Source: CAVRQM01 sp963756975 (GTDB lineage Bacteria; Pseudomonadota; Alphaproteobacteria; Acetobacterales; Acetobacteraceae). Taken from it: a stretch of 64,000 nt of DNA. Shown here in pieces: positions 17,007 to 26,885 of the stretch. The notes under the pieces were generated by a model, which saw nothing but the letters and a program-made list of their open reading frames with translations, was not told the DNA's origin and did not search any database. The stretch lies in assembly GCA_963756975.1 (NCBI GenBank), contig CAVWPS010000002.1, positions 372,001 to 436,000 of the forward strand, in the 5' to 3' direction. The translations under genes were made by a program, and so were the position numbers. How positions within the stretch are numbered: the stretch's first letter is position 1; each line of letters opens with the position of its first letter.

Positions 17007-18508
17007 GCCGCCGCTGCCATGATCGCACGCTCCTCGATGTCGCCGCCGAACTCCGCGACCGTTCGCCCCTCGCGCAGCACGACGACGCGGTCGCACAAAC
17101 CGATCAGCTCCGGCATCTCGCTCGAGGCGACGAGGACGCCCATGCCCTGTTCGGCGAGTGCGCGAAGCTGCCGGTAGATTTCCGCCTTGGCCCCGACATC
17201 GACGCCGCGTGTCGGCTCGTCGAGCAAAAGCAATCGCGGTCCAGCCAGCACGGCGCGCGCGAGCACCACCTTCTGCTGGTTGCCGCCGGACAGGTTGCCG
17301 ACCACCAGAGCCTCGGAGGGCGGCCGGATGTCGAATTGTCCGATCGCGCCGCCGATCGCCCGCCGTTCCCGGCTCCGCGACATCAGCCCGGCCGGGGAGA
17401 TCGCGCGCAGGATCGACATGACGAGGTTGCGCCCGACCGTCATCCGCAGCATCAGCCCGGCCCCGCGCCGGTCGTCGGTGACGAACCCGATGCCGGCCCG
17501 CCGCGCCGACCGGGTGTTCGACAGGCGGCTCGGCGATCCGGCCACGGTGACACCGCCGCGCCAGCGCCCGGCCGGGCCGGTGCCGTACAGGGCGGACAGC
17601 AGTTCCGTCCGGCCGGCGCCCATGATCCCGGCGAGACCCACGATCTCGCCCGCGCGAACCAGCAGGCTGATCGCGCGCGGCGTCTGCCAGCCGGGGGTCG
17701 TGCGCCGCGTGTCGAACGCCGCCCGATCGAGCCGCAGCAGTTCGGCCCCCGCCGCGATCGCCTTGGGCGGAAACAGTTCTTCCAGCGGGCGGCCGACCAG
17801 CAGCCGCACGATCTCGGCCTGGCTCGCATCGGCCGCCACGGTTCCCACCACGCGCCCGTCGCGCATGACGGTCGCCCGGTCGGCGATGCGCGCCACCTCC
17901 TCCAGCCGGTGGGAGATGTAGACGATCCCGACGCCCCGGGCCCGGAGCCGGCGGATGGTGACGAACAGATGCTCGACCTCGGTCGCGGTCAGCGCGGCGG
18001 TCGGCTCGTCCATCACCAGCACGCGGGTCGCCTGCGCCAGCGCCTTGGCGATCGCCACCAGCTGGCGCTGCCCGATCGACAGGTCGCCGACGTTGCGGCC
18101 GACATCGAGGCCGCGCTCGACATCGTCCATCAGCGCCTGCGCCGCGCGCGTCATGGCCGGACGGTCGAGCGTTCCGGTGCGCCGCATCGTCTCGCGCCCG
18201 AGGAACAGATTGGCCGCGATATCGAGCGACGGCACGAGGTCGAGTTCCTGGAAGATGGTCGCGATGCCGTTCGCCTGCGCCTCCCGCGGGCTCGCGAGCC
18301 GGACCGGCACGCCGTCCAGCAGCAACTCGCCCTGATCCGGCGCGTGCACGCCGGACAGGATGTTCATCAGGGTCGATTTGCCGGCGCCGTTCTCGCCGAG
18401 CAGCGCATGGACCTCACCCGCATTCAGGGTGAAATCGACGCCGCGCACGGCATGAACGCCGCCGAAGCGCTTGGTGATCCCGCGCATGACGAGCACTGGG
18501 GCGACCAT
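17003..18508 (-). CDS. CUT2 sugar ABC importer ATPase (RbsA/XylG-like, two nucleotide domains)
   Basis: Double ATPase of 501 residues, the CUT2 form. The first domain has Walker A GENGAGKSTLM, signature LSIGQRQ and Walker B VLVMDEPTAALT. The second has LAGIMGAGRTELL, LSGGNQQKVVLAR and LLLLDEPTRGVDVGAK. As usual for the family, the second Walker A lacks the canonical lysine. The ATG at 18508 was chosen because the frame upstream runs through tRNA-Tyr; GGGAGGA lies about ten bases before it. First gene of the three-gene importer operon. Confidence 0.92.
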   Translation of the reverse strand: MVAPVLVMRGITKRFGGVHAVRGVDFTLNAGEVHALLGENGAGKSTLMNILSGVHAPDQGELLLDGVPVRLASPREAQANGIATIFQELDLVPSLDIAANLFLGRETMRRTGTLDRPAMTRAAQALMDDVERGLDVGRNVGDLSIGQRQLVAIAKALAQATRVLVMDEPTAALTATEVEHLFVTIRRLRARGVGIVYISHRLEEVARIADRATVMRDGRVVGTVAADASQAEIVRLLVGRPLEELFPPKAIAAGAELLRLDRAAFDTRRTTPGWQTPRAISLLVRAGEIVGLAGIMGAGRTELLSALYGTGPAGRWRGGVTVAGSPSRLSNTRSARRAGIGFVTDDRRGAGLMLRMTVGRNLVMSILRAISPAGLMSRSRERRAIGGAIGQFDIRPPSEALVVGNLSGGNQQKVVLARAVLAGPRLLLLDEPTRGVDVGAKAEIYRQLRALAEQGMGVLVASSEMPELIGLCDRVVVLREGRTVAEFGGDIEERAIMAAAA

Positions 18509-18570
18509 TCGGCGCCGTTCCTCCCAACCGTTGGCGGGAAGCGTCGTCGTTTCGGGAGCGGCGCGCAAGT

Positions 18571-18655
18571 TGGTGGAGGGGGTTGGATTCGAACCAACGT
18601 AGGCGAAGCCAGCGGATTTACAGTCCGCCCCCTTTAGCCACTCGGGCACCCCTCC
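18571..18655 (-). tRNA. tRNA-Tyr (GTA)
   Basis: The minus strand gives an 85-base class II tRNA with acceptor GGAGGGG/CCCCTCC, an encoded CCA end and a variable arm (GGCTTCGCC). The anticodon loop ACTGTAAAT holds GTA. It lies between the CUT2 importer operon and the divergent rlmB gene. Confidence 0.95.
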
Positions 18656-18736
18656 GGAGAGAGCGCGAGGTATCGCCGTGCGCCGGATGTGTCAAACGGC
18701 TTCGCGGCGCGCGGGCGAAAGTCTACGGTGCGCCGC

Positions 18737-19810
18737 ATGAAACCACCTCGTTCCCCTCGCGGCGGCTCCGGCGCCGGTCCCGGCAATGGTCCGCGCGATC
18801 CTTCGACCAAGCCGCCGCGCCGTCCCGGCCGTCCTGTCGGCGAGTTCGGCGCGCGTGCCGCCGCCGCCGGTCCCGGCCGGCCGGTGCGCGCGCATGACCG
18901 CGCCCATGCCGGGCCACGGCCGTCCACCCCGCGCCCGGCTGCACCGAAGCCGGTGCGGGCACCGCGTCCGGACTCGGCGGCGGCCCCGGATGCCGAGCGC
19001 GCGCCGCGTCTGACGCTGCGGACCCCTCCCCCGCCGGCCGAGGCGCCGCCCGCGCCGGTGATGAACCAGCGCGGCCGGGTGCCGGACGCGCCGCGCGGGA
19101 CGACCTGGCTGTACGGGACGCACGCGGTGGCGGCGGCGCTGGCCAACCCGGCGCGCCGTCTGCGCCGGCTGCTGATGACGACCGAGGCGCAGGCCGCGAT
19201 GTCCGAGCGCCTGGCCCCGCCCTGGCCGATCGGGCCGGAGATGGTGGAGCGCGCGAAACTCGACACGCTGCTCGGCCGCGACGCGGTGCATCAGGGTGTG
19301 GCCTTGCTCGCCGACGTGCTGCCGTCGCAGGCGCTCGCGGCGGTGCTGGAGCGGCCCGGGCCGGTGCTGATCCTCGATCAGGTGACCGACCCCCGCAACG
19401 TGGGTGCGATCCTGCGCTGTGCCGCCGCGTTCCGCGCGTGCTGCGTCATCGTGCAGGAGCGTAACGCGCCGGAGGAGACGGGGGCGCTGGCCAAAGCCGC
19501 CTCGGGCGCGCTGGAGACGATGCCGTTGCTGCGCGCGGTCAACCTCGCGCGCACGCTGATCGCGCTGAAGGCGGCCGGATGCTGGACGATCGGGCTGGAC
19601 GCGGGCGCGCGTCCGCTATCGGGCGTCGCGTTGGCGCAACGACGGGTCGCGATCGTGGTGGGTGCCGAGGGCGAAGGCCTGCGCCGGCTGACGCGCGAGA
19701 CCTGCGACGAACTGGCGGGGATCGCGATGCCGGGCGGCAGCGCGGCGCTCGACAGCCTCAACGTCGCCGCCGCGACCGCCGTCGCGCTGTACGAACTCGG
19801 CCGGCGCTAG
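18737..19810 (+). CDS. rlmB: 23S rRNA 2'-O-ribose methyltransferase RlmB (SpoU/TrmH family)
   Basis: SPOUT methyltransferase of 357 residues that likely methylates a 23S rRNA guanosine (G2251 in E. coli numbering). The first 110 residues are a basic, proline-rich disordered tail. The substrate-binding domain starts at WLYGTHAVAAALANP. The SpoU motifs are LDQVTDPRNVGAILR, VVGAEGEGLRRLT and SLNVAAATAVALYE, forming the knot that binds SAM. I used the ATG at 18737; a GTG at 18689 would add 16 residues. In relatives this gene stands next to tRNA-Tyr, as here. Confidence 0.9.
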   Translation: MKPPRSPRGGSGAGPGNGPRDPSTKPPRRPGRPVGEFGARAAAAGPGRPVRAHDRAHAGPRPSTPRPAAPKPVRAPRPDSAAAPDAERAPRLTLRTPPPPAEAPPAPVMNQRGRVPDAPRGTTWLYGTHAVAAALANPARRLRRLLMTTEAQAAMSERLAPPWPIGPEMVERAKLDTLLGRDAVHQGVALLADVLPSQALAAVLERPGPVLILDQVTDPRNVGAILRCAAAFRACCVIVQERNAPEETGALAKAASGALETMPLLRAVNLARTLIALKAAGCWTIGLDAGARPLSGVALAQRRVAIVVGAEGEGLRRLTRETCDELAGIAMPGGSAALDSLNVAAATAVALYELGRR

Positions 19811-19947
19811 TTGGTGCGGCGCGAGTAGTGCAGGTTCTCGCCCGGCGGCCCGGTCTGCGGCAGCACGCCGCAGGCCTGCACGGCCAGCAGCAACAGCAGG
19901 AAAAGCGATCGCGTCGCTAAATTACGCCGGATCGGTGGGCCGCTCAT
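19807..19947 (-). CDS. Tiny lipoprotein, copy 1 of 3 (CGxLPQTG family)
   Basis: A 46-residue reading frame with CGGAG seven bases before its ATG. After a short basic leader it has a hydrophobic run LFLLLLLAVQACG, a good lipobox with the cysteine at residue 26, and a mature tail of only 21 residues beginning CGVLPQTGPPGENLHYS. The gene overlaps the rlmB stop codon by three bases, tail to tail. Two paralogous genes follow on the same strand upstream. Function unknown. I do not recognise a family, though the short lipid-anchored peptide recalls LptM- or entericidin-type lipoproteins. Confidence 0.65.
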   Translation of the reverse strand: MSGPPIRRNLATRSLFLLLLLAVQACGVLPQTGPPGENLHYSRRTN

Positions 19948-19958
19948 CGGTCGCTCCG

Positions 19959-20066
19959 TCAACGCTGGGAGGTATACAGATCCTGTCCCGGCGGACCGGT
20001 CTGCGGAAGGATGCCGCAGGCTTGGACGGCGAGCAGGATCAGCAACAATAGCAAACGCGTCGGCAT
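19959..20066 (-). CDS. Tiny lipoprotein, copy 2 of 3 (CGxLPQTG family)
   Basis: A 35-residue frame starting at 20066 with AGGAG seven bases upstream. It reads MPTRLLLLLILLAVQACG, a complete lipoprotein signal peptide, followed by a mature peptide of 19 residues starting CGILPQTGPPGQDLYTSQ. It is 11 bases upstream of copy 1 in the same direction and nearly identical to it from the lipobox to PPG. The strong ribosome site and the paralogy are the main evidence that it is translated. Confidence 0.65.
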   Translation of the reverse strand: MPTRLLLLLILLAVQACGILPQTGPPGQDLYTSQR

Positions 20067-20106
20067 AGCGGCACTCCTGAAAAGGCGCGTCGAAGGTCTT
20101 GGCGCG

Positions 20107-20238
20107 CTACGGGTGGCCGTGGCTTCGTGGATGGGAGCCACGGCCGGGTTCGGTCCCGCCCGTTTGCGGCAGGATACCGCATGCGGCGGCGGCCACCAGC
20201 ATCAGCAGAAGCATGGCAGTCCGCGCGCGAAATCTCAT
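20107..20238 (-). CDS. Tiny lipoprotein, copy 3 of 3, divergent tail
   Basis: A 43-residue frame starting at 20238: MRFRARTAMLLLMLVAAAAC, then GILPQTGGTEPGRG. It shares the lipobox and the CGILPQTG core with copies 1 and 2, but the C-terminal tail is different and rich in His, Pro and Arg. The tail may have been altered by a small deletion or shift after the core. A GTATAC hexamer lies about ten bases upstream of the start, and no clear ribosome site is visible. It may be a decaying copy. Confidence 0.5.
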   Translation of the reverse strand: MRFRARTAMLLLMLVAAAACGILPQTGGTEPGRGSHPRSHGHP

Positions 20239-20337
20239 GGTCTGGTATACGGTGCCGGTCGCCCGCGAGTTACCGCCCGCCGCTTGAACCCGGGCTTGGA
20301 CTTGCAAACCTGAGGGCGGAGCAACGGAGCAACGACC

Positions 20338-20790
20338 ATGCGCATCGCCATCGGCTGCGACGAAGCCGCCTACGACCTCAAGGAAACGGTGAAGGCCGCG
20401 ATCGTCGCGGCAGGTCACGAGGTCGAGGATTACGGCACAAAACAAGGCGAGACGGCGGCCTACCCCGACGTCGCGTTCAAGGTCGCCGAGGACATCGCGG
20501 CCGGCCGTCACGACCGCGCGGTGCTGCTGTGCGGCACCGGGATCGGCATGGCGATCAGCGCCAACAAGGTCGCGGGCATCCGCGCCGCCCAGACCCACGA
20601 CACGTATTCCGCCCAGCGCGCGCGCGGCAGCAACAACGCGCAGATCATCACGATCGGCGCGCGGGTGGTCGGCCCGGAGCTGGCGAAATCGATCGTCGGC
20701 GCATACCTCGCCAGCGAGTTCGAGCCGGCGCGCTCGGCCTCCAAGGTCGACAAGATCATCGCCTACGAGAAGGCGTCCGCCACCGGCTGA
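20338..20790 (+). CDS. rpiB: Ribose-5-phosphate isomerase B / RpiB-LacA-LacB family
   Basis: Cytoplasmic sugar-phosphate isomerase of 150 residues. It begins MRIAIGCDEAAYDLKETV and has the family active-site loop LLCGTGIGMAISANK with the catalytic cysteine, followed by ARGSNNAQIITIGARVVG. Most RpiB proteins read SDHA or NDHA near the start where this one reads CDEA, so it may belong to a subgroup acting on another pentose or tetrose phosphate. It is monocistronic between the lipoprotein cluster and a glycosyltransferase gene. Confidence 0.85.
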   Translation: MRIAIGCDEAAYDLKETVKAAIVAAGHEVEDYGTKQGETAAYPDVAFKVAEDIAAGRHDRAVLLCGTGIGMAISANKVAGIRAAQTHDTYSAQRARGSNNAQIITIGARVVGPELAKSIVGAYLASEFEPARSASKVDKIIAYEKASATG

Positions 20791-20840
20791 CCCGGTTTCG
20801 CGGGCCTGCTACACCGGCGGCTCAACAGCGCCGCCGGTCC

Positions 20841-23389
20841 ATGCCCCTGCCGTTCTCCCACCGCTTGAGCCAACGCCGGGCCCACCGGCGCGCCGTGCGC
20901 GTCCTGCGGCGCTCCGGGCTGTTCGACGCCGGGTGGTATCTGGCGACCAACCCGGACGTGGCCGCCGGCGGGTTCGATCCCGCGTCGCATTACCTCGGCC
21001 ATGGCGCGGCGGAGGGGCGCGACCCCGGCCCGGCGTTCAGCACGCGGCGCTATTACGCGGCCAATCCGGATGTCGAGGCGGCGGGACTGAACGCGCTGGT
21101 CCACTTCCTGCTTCACGGTCAGTACCAGGGACGGCGGCTGCATCTGGCGGCCGACCCGAAGCCGGCCCGCGCCAAGCCCGCCACCTGGCGCGGGATCGTG
21201 CGCCGGGCATTGCTGCGGCCGGCCCACGCGATGATCCCCGATGCCGACCGGCCCGGCGGCGTGCTGACGCTGGCCTCCGTGCTCGGACGCGCGCCGAGCG
21301 GCTGGGCGCTGGTGGCCGCCGACCCGACGCTCGCGGCCGGCGGTGCGGCATTGCAGATCACGGCCGGCGGGCGGACGCACGAGGTGGCGCTGGCGGACCT
21401 GCTGGGCGACCGGCAGGGCGGCTTGCTGCGGCTGCCGGAGGGGCCTGGGGGCACCGCGCCCACGGCCTTCGCGCTGGTGACGCCGCCCGATGCGCGCGGC
21501 GTGCGGCCCGACACGCCCAACGGACCGTCGGTGACGCTGCGCGAAATCGGCCGGGTCGAGGCGCTGGCGCGTGCCCTCGCCCTGACCGCGCGGCCGGTTC
21601 GCGCCACCATGCGCGACGGCCCGGCGCGGACGCTGAGCGGGCTTGCCGCCGCCCACGCCCCGGCGCTGACCGGGCGGTATGCCGACTGGGTCGCGCGGCA
21701 CGACACGCCGAGTGCGGACGACCTGTCCGCGTTACGCGCCCGCGCTGTTCGGGCGAAGGCGCCGGCGGTGTTTTCCGTGCTGGTGCCGGTGCACGAGACG
21801 CCGGCGGACGCGCTGCGGGCGATGATCGCCTCGGTTCGCGCGCAGACCTGGCCGCATTGGGAACTGTGCCTCGCCGACGACGGTTCGAAGGCGCCGCATG
21901 TCCGCGACATCTTGCAAGACGCCGCGGCCGCCGATCCGCGCGTAAAGCTCGCGCTGCGGCCGCGCAACGGCAACATTTCGGTCGCGAGCAACACGGCACT
22001 GGCCCTCGCGTCCGGCGAGTGGCTCGCGTTGCTGGACCACGACGACGTGCTGGCACCCGCACGCGCTGCAGACGATGGCCGACGCGATCGCCGACCATCC
22101 GGGCAGCGATCTGTTTTATTCGGACGAGGACAAGCTCGACGCGGAGGGCGAACGGTACGACCCGTATTTCAAGCCCGACTTCAATCCGGAGCTGTTGCGC
22201 GGCCAGAACTTCGTGAGCCATCTGGGCGTGTATCGTACCGCGATGGTGCGGAAGCTCGGCGGGTTCCGGGCCGGCTTCGAGGGCAGTCAGGATTACGATC
22301 TGACGTTGCGCGTCACCGCCGCGACCCGTGCCCCGGTCGTCCACGTCCCGCACGTGCTGTATCATTGGCGGCTGTATCCCGGGGCCGGGACGTTCAGCGG
22401 CACGCAGATGGAACGCGCCACGAACGCCGCGCGGCGCGCGTTGCGGGAGCAGGCGGAAAGCCTCGGCGAGACGGTCGAGGTCGTCGGCGGGATCGACAAC
22501 TACCACCGTGTCATCCCGGCCGATCCGGCGGTCTGGCCGCGCGTGACGGTGATCGTGCCGACGCGCGACGGGCTCGATATCCTGAAGCCGTGCATCGACG
22601 GTGTGCTGACGCGCACCGACTACCCCGACATCGAGCTGATCGTGGTCGATAACGGCAGCCGCGATCCGGCGACGCTCGACGTATCTCGCGTCCCTGCCCG
22701 CGCGCGTGCTGCGCGACGACGGCGCGTTCAACTTCGCCCGGCTCAACAACCTCGCGGCCGAACAGGCGACGGGCGAGATCCTGCTGCTGCTCAACAACGA
22801 CGTGGCCGTGACCGATCCCGGCTGGCTGCGCGAGATGGTGCGCCACGCGATCCGGCCGGGCATCGGCGCGGTCGGGGCACGGCTGCTGTATCCGGACGGC
22901 ACCGTGCAGCACGCGGGTGTCGTCCTGGGTCTGGGCGGCGTCGCGGGCCATGTCGGCATCGGCGCCGACGCGGCCGATCCCGGGCCGTTCGGGCTGCTGC
23001 ATCTGGTGCGCGAAGTGGGCGCTGTCACCGCCGCCTGCATGGCGGTTCCAATCGCGGCATGGCGCGCGGTCGGCGGCATGGACGCCGAGCATCTCGGCGT
23101 CGCGTTCAACGACGTCGATTTGTGTCTGCGGTTGCGCGAGGCCGGCTACCGCATCGTCTTCACGCCGTACGCCGAACTGGTCCACCACGAGAGCAAGTCG
23201 CGCGGCAGCGATTTCGCGCCCGATCAGGTGGCGCGCTTCATGGCCGAGATCGCGACGATGCAAAGAAGCTGGGCGAGCGAACTCGCGCGCGATCCGTTCT
23301 TCAGCCCGAACCACAGCCTCGATCTGCACACGCCCACCCTCGCCTTCCCGCCCCGGGTGTCCCGCCCATGGCATCGCGGAGACGCCTGA
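20841..23389 (+). pseudogene. Two-domain family 2 glycosyltransferase with two one-base frameshifts
   Basis: Read across three frames, this is one gene for about 848 residues. The N-terminus carries two copies of the motif seen in many surface-polysaccharide glycosyltransferases (GWYLATNPDVAAGGFDPASHY and YYAANPDVEAAGLNALVHF). A first GT2 domain follows from FSVLVPVHE with the DHDD metal site. The second starts at RVTVIVPTRDG and has LLLNNDVAV. Frame breaks fall at 22056-22058 (an extra C in GCACCCGCA) and at 22681 (an extra G before TATCTCGCG). Removing one base at each gives DDVLAPHALQTMADAI and DPATLDYLASLPARVL, both normal for the family. It lies three bases before the next gene. It is either inactivated or contains consensus errors. 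Confidence 0.75.
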
Positions 23390-23392
23390 CCC

Positions 23393-26300
23393 ATGCCCGA
23401 GCACACTCCCCTGATTTGGGCCGACCCCGCGCTCGACCCGGCGTTCTGGCGGCCGGCGCGGACCGGGGTCATCAGTGCCTGGTACGGCCATATCCCGTTC
23501 GCGCACTGGATCGTCGCGGCGGCACGTCCCGACATGCTCGTCGAATTCGGCTCCCATGCCGGCGTGTCGTACAGCGCGTTTTGCGAGGCGGTGATGCGCG
23601 CCTCGCTGCCGACGCGGTGCATCGCCGTCGATACCTGGGCCGGGGACGTGCACGCGGGGTTCTACGGGCCGGACATCTACGAGGATCTCCGCGCGTTTCA
23701 CGACGCCCGTTATTCCGGGTTCTCGCAAATGCTCCGCAGCACGTTCGACGACGCGCTCGCGTACGTGCCGGACGGCAGCGTCGACCTGCTGCACATCGAC
23801 GGCCGCCACCATTACGACGACGTCGCCCACGACTACGCGACATGGCGGCCAAAACTGTCGCCGCGCGCGATCGTGCTGTTCCACGACACGAACGTCCGCG
23901 AGCGCGATTTCGGCGTGTTCCGGTTGTGGGACGAACTGCGCGGCCACCATCCCTCGTTCGAGTTTCTGCATGCCCACGGGCTCGGCGTGCTGTGCGTGGG
24001 CGCCGACGCCCCCGATGCCGTGCGGGCGCTATGCGCGCTGACGGAACCGGCGGAGATCGGGCGGGTGCGCGAGCGGTTCGCCGTGCTGGGCGAGCGCTGT
24101 GTGCTGGAGAGCCGCGCCATCGAGCAGGCGCGTGGCCTGGCGCATATGAGCGGCCATGTCGCGACGCTCGAGAAGAAGTTCTCGGAGATGGCCGACTACG
24201 CGAAGACGCTGGAAGGTGGGGCAAGCGGGCCGCACCGGACGCTCGACGTGCTGCAATCGCAGGCGCGCACGGCGACGGCGCGCGCGGTCGCCGCCGAGCT
24301 GGAGCTGCGACGGCTGGAGGCGCGCCTGGCCATGCTGGAGACGGATGCTGCAACGTGGTCGCGCGCCATGGACGAGGTCGCCGCCGCGCGCGATCACGCG
24401 AGCCATCTCGCGGTTCGTGCCGCGGTGGCGGAGACGCGGGCCGAGGCCGGGGACATCGCGCGGGCGGCCCTGGCGGATGCCGAACTGGCGCGCAACGCGG
24501 CCGAGCAGGCGCTGGCCGTGGCGCGTCGTCAGGTGTCCCAATTGACCGAGCAGGCGACGGCCGCGCAGGCCGACGCGGGCCGCCTCGCGATCGAAAACAA
24601 CATGATCCTGTCGTCCACCTCCTGGCGCGTGTCGGCCCCGCTGCGGAGCGTTGGCGCCGCGTTGCGACGGCGGCCACAACCGGCGGGACCCGCGCCGCTC
24701 GCGATCGCCGCCCCGGTGACGCCGGACCCGACGGGCGGGCACGAGACGCCGCCTGAGCTGGACGCCGTGCTGTCCGCGCCGTCCGATGACGACGCGCGCG
24801 GCGAGCCCGTCGCGCCCGAGCCGGTGCCAAAGATGAGTGCCGAACTCGACGCCGTGCTGTCCGCCCCCGCCGACGACGACGCGCGCGGCGAACCGGTGCC
24901 GCCCGACCCGGTCGCCGCACCGGATGCCGGCATCGTCGCGCCGGCCATGCCGAATCGCTTAAGGGTCTTGTATGCGGCCGGCGAGCCGAACACGCCGGGC
25001 TGCGAATACCGCTGCGTCCGCTACGCCGAGGCCGCGCGCGCGGCCGGTCACGACGCGGACTGGATCTATGTCGAGGAGATCAACGGCGGAACCCTGATCG
25101 GCGTCGACCTGGTCGTGCTGTGGCGGGTGCCGTGGAGTGCCCACGTCGAGGGCATCGTCGCGATCGTGCGGGCCAATGGCGGCCGTGTGGCGCTCGACCT
25201 CGACGATCTGATGATCCAGCCCGAACTCGCGCGGATCTCCACCATCGACGGCATTCGCAGCATCCAGTCCTCCGAGGGCAGCGTGCGCGACATGTTCACG
25301 CGGATGCGCCAGACGCTCGAAGGTGTCGATTTCGCGACCGCGACCACCGATGAGCTGGCGCATGCGATGCGAAGCTGGCTGCACGCGGCTTACGTGTTGC
25401 CGAACGGCTTCGACCGCGCGACGCACGACGCGTCCCGGCGGGCGATGCGCGCGAAGACTGACGACGGATTGCTGCGGGTCGGCTACGCCGGTGGCACGCG
25501 CACGCACCAGAAGGACTTCGCGATCGTCGTGCCGGCGCTGATCGCGCTGCTGCGCGCGCGCGAGGATGCGCGCTTGGTGCTGTTCTTCAACAAACTCGAC
25601 AAGATCGGGCTCGTGCTGCTCTACGAGTTTCCCGAACTGGAAGCGCTCGAACATCAGATCGAGTGGCGCGAGCAGGTGCCCCTTTCCGGGCTGCCGGCGG
25701 AACTCGCACGGTTCGACATCAACCTCGCCCCGCTGATCGAGGGCAATGCCTTCGTCGAGGCGAAAAGCGAGCTGAAATGGTTCGAGGCGGCGCTGGCCGG
25801 CGTGCCCACCATCGCGACGCCGACCGGGCCGTTCCGGCGCGCCATCCGCGACGGCGAGACGGGCATCCTGGCCAGCACGCCGGACGACTGGACGGCGGCG
25901 ATCCGCCGTCTCGCCGACGATCCCGCATTACGCGCGGACATGGCCCGCAACGCGTATCACGCCGCCCTGTTCGCGTTCGGGCCGGAACGCCGCGCGTTGC
26001 TGGTGCGCGCGTTCCTCGACGCGCAACTGGGCGGCGAACCGGCGGCGACGGCGTTCGTCAACGAGTTGCACGGGCGCAGCCTGCGCCCGGCCGGAATTCC
26101 CGTCGTGACGCCGACCGAGACGCTGTTCGCCCACGATGCCGGCGGGCAGGCCGAGGTGACGGTGATCATCCCGAGCTACAACTACGCCGACGTGATCGCG
26201 CAGGCGCTCGAAAGCGTGCGCCTGCAAACGGTCGCGGTGCTCGATCTGGTGATCGTCGACGACCGCTCGCCGGACCCGGAGACGATGGCGCAGATCCTCG

Positions 26301-26885
26301 ACTTCGCGCACATCCACGCGGGCCGGTTCAACCGGTTGCTGGTGCTGCGCCATCTGACCAATGCCGGGCTCGGCGGCAGCCGCAACACCGGATTTGCGCA
26401 CGCCGAGACGCCGTACGTGCTGCCGCTCGACGCGGATAACCGGTTGCGGCCGGAATGCGCCGAGACGTTGCTCGGTGTGCTGCGCGGGACGCTCGCCGCG
26501 TTCGCCTATCCGCGGCGGCAATTCTTCGACGGCTCGGACGCGCAACAGGGCGGCGACCGGTACGAGCCGCAGCGGCTGGTGGTCGGCAACTACATCGACG
26601 CCATGGCGATGATCGCGAAATGGGCGTGGGCGGCGGCGGGCGGATATTACGTGAAGCGCGACGCGATGGGCTGGGAGGATTTCGACCTCTGGTGCAGCCT
26701 CGCCGAACGCGGCCTGTGGGGCATCGGCGTGGCCGACGTGCTGACCGAATACCGCGTCCACGCCGACAGCATGATCAACACGATCACCGAGCAGGGCGAC
26801 AACAAGCGCGCGATGGTGAGCGTTCGTCGAACAACGCCACCCGTGGCTCGACGTGCTGGCGCGCGAGACGGTGTTGCGCGCCTGA
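23393..26885 (+). CDS. Large methyltransferase-coiled coil-GT4-GT2 protein (frameshifted at its C-terminus)
   Basis: Multidomain protein of about 1160 residues for surface-glycan assembly. Residues 15-215 look like a class I methyltransferase (VEFGSHAGVSYSAF, LLHIDGRHHYDDV). Then follow a long alanine-rich coiled coil (about 245-400), a repetitive acidic linker, a GT4-type domain (about 520-870, with GYAGGTRTHQKDF and FEAALAGVPTIATP), and a GT2 domain from VTVIIPSYNYADV with LPLDADN. Near 26822 an extra G lets the frame run into the next gene, giving a 1458-codon open frame to 27769. With that base dropped, the protein ends FVEQRHPWLDVLARETVLRA and stops at 26885. I take two genes, but a natural fusion is possible. 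Confidence 0.7.
24755..24928 (+). repeat. Tandem 87-base repeat inside the glycosyltransferase linker
   Basis: Two in-frame copies, starting at 24755 and 24842, each encode ELDAVLSAP(S/A)DDDARGEPV followed by a proline-rich spacer. The 29-residue acidic units lie between the coiled coil and the GT4 domain, and probably act as a flexible spacer. The copies differ at several bases, so the duplication is not recent. Confidence 0.85.

Noticed and set aside
18509..18649. Extension of the CUT2 ATPase through tRNA-Tyr
   Set aside because: The added residues are translated from the tRNA and its flank. The ABC domain starts at 18508.
6508..18655. Prophage or integrative element
   Set aside because: No integrase, transposase, phage structural gene or att-like repeat was seen, only metabolic and transport genes.
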